NCBI GenBank assembly: GCA_023424865.1
Contig: JAFADM010000021.1
Span: 1-13,717, forward strand
Source: Bacillota bacterium
GTDB taxonomy: Bacteria > Bacillota_A > Clostridia > DSM-8532
DNA length: 13,717 nucleotides
Direction of reading: 5' to 3'
Position 1 is the first letter of the stretch. Each line of letters begins with the position of its first letter. The translations under genes and the position numbers were made by a program. The notes under the pieces are model-generated. The model ran no database searches. It had not been told where the DNA came from and saw nothing but the letters and a program-made list of their open reading frames with translations. Shown here piece after piece: positions 12,181-13,717 of this stretch.

Positions 12181-12471
12181 CAATTTGATTAAAATGCAGG
12201 AAAAGAGATAAAATGCTGCATTGATAAGCAGGGCGGTAAAATACCGCTATCAAAGATGCTGATTTTGCAAGCTATATAAAAAACGGGTTGCGAAAAATTG
12301 CAAGTTTTTTATTTATTCCTGCAAATACTCGATATAGAAATATGTAAAAAAAGTAATGCACTTCCATACCGGAAGAGCTGTCCAATAAAAAAAGTTCATT
12401 CTAGCAAGAAATCAGCACAGCATTTTAGACCGTTTGAATAAAAAAAGCACACCGGATTAAAAGGATACTCT
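12181..12471. other. AT-rich intergenic region between divergent units, no gene seen
   Basis: No convincing ORF was found. Small hairpins occur at 12193-12222 (AATGCAG/CTGCATT) and 12233-12247 (GCGGTA-AAA-TACCGC). A further one at 12278-12310 (AAAAAAC and TTGC pairing with GCAA and GTTTTTT, with a GGG bulge) looks like a weak terminator on the plus strand. CCAATAAAAAAAGTT at 12382-12396 repeats exactly a segment at 12073-12087 in the leader, and AATAAAAAAAG recurs near 12437. The promoter of the ABC permease genes should lie here, but only a poor TTGAAT/TTAAAA pair around 12434 is visible. Confidence 0.4.
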
Positions 12472-12561
12472 ATGAAGACCATAGAAGGCCAATCTATAAT
12501 AAAACTCGCACAGGGACCGGGCATAAAATTCACCCGGCTCTGCCATGAAGGGAGGATAAAC

Positions 12562-13524
12562 ATGGAGCGTTCATTTATAAAAGGCACCGGTACGGGAAAT
12601 CTGTCCCAAGCAAAATTACGATCCAGGCTCCGGTGGCTTTGGCGGGATCGCCATCTGTATTTGATGCTGATTCCCGTTATACTCTTTTATCTCATATTTT
12701 GCTACGCTCCCATGGGGGGCCTGGTTATCGCCTTTAAGGATTTCAGGTTTAACCTGGGAATCGACGGAAGCCCCTGGGTAGGCTTTAAATATTTCGATCA
12801 GCTTTTTAATATGTCGGCCTTTTGGACGGCATTTAGAAATACACTGCTTTTAAATGTGTATTCCCTGATTGTGGGCTTTCCCGTACCCATTATTTTAGCC
12901 ATTTTGTTTAATGAAATAGGTAATCTTCGTTACAAAAGGGTACTCCAGCAGATTATTTATCTGCCCCATTTCTTCTCCTGGGTTATTCTGGGAGGTATGA
13001 TTGTCAACATCCTTTCGCCCAATACGGGCTTTGTCAACAGCATTCTGTCCTCATTGACAGGTCAGAGCATTTACTTTATGACAAGTGAAGCCTGGTGGCC
13101 CTGGGTGTTCGTGCTTTCAGGAATCTGGAAGGAAGCAGGCTGGGGTACCATTATCTATCTTGCGGCCATTACAGGCATTGATCCCGAAATGTACGAGGCG
13201 GCTATACTGGACGGAGCGGGGAAGTGGAAGCAGATACGCTACATTACCCTTCCCAGCATTATGCCCACCATACTTATCATGCTTATTCTGCGAATGGGTT
13301 CCATGATGACCATCGGCTTCGAGCAGGTTTATGTACTTCAAAACGGAGCGGTACGAAAGGTTTCCGACGTTATCAGCACCCTGGTCTACCGCATCGGTAT
13401 TGAAGGGGCTCAGTACAGTCTGACCACAGCCATCGGTATTTTTCAGTCGGTAATAGCCGTTGTTCTGGTTCTCACAGCCAATAAGCTGGCCAACCGGTTC
13501 CAGGAAGGCGGAGGCATCTTTTAA
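12562..13524 (+). CDS. Carbohydrate ABC transporter permease, LplB-like
   Basis: This 320-residue inner-membrane subunit of a binding-protein-dependent ABC importer has six expected membrane helices. The first is at about 33-57 (LMLIPVILFYLIFCYAPMGG). The cytoplasmic EAA loop that docks on the ATPase is at 212-231 (EAAILDGAGKWKQIRYITLP). The opening (RDRHLYLMLIPVILFYLIF) and APMGGLVIAFKDF are typical of the LplB/YteP group serving oligosaccharides or polygalacturonate-type sugars. The ATG at 12562 has GGGAGG at 12550-12555. An in-frame ATG at 12472 also has a weaker AAGGA six bases upstream and would add a 30-residue polar extension not usual in the family, so 12562 is preferred. The second permease follows 29 bases downstream. 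The binding protein and ATPase are not in the window. Confidence 0.9.
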   Translation: MERSFIKGTGTGNLSQAKLRSRLRWLWRDRHLYLMLIPVILFYLIFCYAPMGGLVIAFKDFRFNLGIDGSPWVGFKYFDQLFNMSAFWTAFRNTLLLNVYSLIVGFPVPIILAILFNEIGNLRYKRVLQQIIYLPHFFSWVILGGMIVNILSPNTGFVNSILSSLTGQSIYFMTSEAWWPWVFVLSGIWKEAGWGTIIYLAAITGIDPEMYEAAILDGAGKWKQIRYITLPSIMPTILIMLILRMGSMMTIGFEQVYVLQNGAVRKVSDVISTLVYRIGIEGAQYSLTTAIGIFQSVIAVVLVLTANKLANRFQEGGGIF

Positions 13525-13553
13525 AGCCCCGGTATAGGAAAGGAGTGAATGAC

Positions 13554-13717
13554 TTGTTTAAAAGCAGAGGCGAAAAAATATTTCACGCCTTCAATTATGT
13601 CTTTCTGACACTGGTGGTGCTCACAACCCTGCTGCCCTTTCTCAACATCCTGGCCACCTCCTTCAGTGACGAAAGCTCGGTTTTAACGGGAAAGGTTTTG
13701 TTCTGGCCCGTCAATTT
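13554..13717 (+). CDS. Second carbohydrate ABC permease, YtcP-like (3' end outside window)
   Basis: The frame opens at TTG 13554, with AAAGGAG (13539-13545) eight bases upstream, and runs open to the window edge, giving 54 codons. The sequence begins FKSRGEKIFHAFNYVFLTL and continues with VVLTTLLPFLNILATSFSD and a WPVN stretch. These are the first membrane helix and following periplasmic start typical of the MalG/YtcP half of the permease pair. An ATG at 13549 is in another frame. Its position just after the LplB-like gene supports a heterodimeric sugar importer. Confidence 0.85.
   Translation, partial: MFKSRGEKIFHAFNYVFLTLVVLTTLLPFLNILATSFSDESSVLTGKVLFWPVN

Noticed and set aside
12278..12310. 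Weak hairpin ending in GTTTTTT as a terminator
   Set aside because: The stem is mostly A-T pairs with a GGG bulge and no gene reads into it on the plus strand, so it is mentioned only within the intergenic entry.

Overview
The window reads as chromosomal DNA from a low-to-mid GC Gram-positive bacterium, most likely a Clostridia-type Firmicute. The evidence is strong AGGAGG-type Shine-Dalgarno sites before nearly every gene, some TTG starts, consensus-like TTGACA/TATAAT promoters, hairpin-plus-T terminators, and a carbohydrate ABC permease pair of the Firmicute LplB/YtcP kind. No species can be named from the sequence alone. No rRNA, tRNA, CRISPR array, transposase or phage gene was seen.

Layout, left to right. 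(1) 1-821: the 3' end of an unrecognised gene, then a second unrecognised gene. (2) 846-1695: a consensus promoter overlapped by a 29-bp dyad, a TetR-family regulator, and a 47-residue cysteine-rich mini-protein. (3) 1718-2122, minus strand: a PhnB-like VOC protein. (4) 2199-3319: a possible 50-codon ORF with a good terminator, then a two-gene unit of a small XRE-type regulator and a four-helix membrane protein. Its promoter lies between two copies of a 16-bp repeat. A further terminator follows. (5) 3325-4776: a consensus promoter, a 38-bp nested palindrome, a second TetR-family regulator, and a CPBP (CAAX-like) intramembrane protease overlapping it by 4 bp. (6) 9477-4904, minus strand: a 61-bp palindrome containing the promoter, a third TetR regulator, a DHA2-like MFS exporter and an 833-residue PEP-synthase/rifampicin-phosphotransferase-like enzyme, all nearly abutting. 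(7) 9698-10657: a short membrane-anchored D-Ala-D-Ala carboxypeptidase. A shared bidirectional terminator follows it. (8) 12175-10740, minus strand: an M20-type N-carbamoyl-amino-acid/allantoate amidohydrolase with a roughly 180-nt structured leader. (9) 12562 to the end: two sugar-type ABC permeases, the second cut by the window edge.

How it works together. The window is a run of small, self-contained and apparently self-regulated modules. Four have a repressor-type gene first, with a dyad or repeat placed over its own promoter, followed by an effector: a cysteine-rich peptide, a membrane protein, an intramembrane protease, or an exporter plus antibiotic-modifying-type enzyme. The TetR-MFS-PEP-synthase-like set has the same three gene types as the yvk cluster of Bacillus subtilis as I remember it, and suggests detoxification by export plus phosphorylation. 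The most novel non-coding signal is the amidohydrolase leader. It has several hairpins, G-U pairs that only form in the minus-strand RNA, and a possible pseudoknot ending 2 nt from the Shine-Dalgarno site. I could not match it to a riboswitch class I know.
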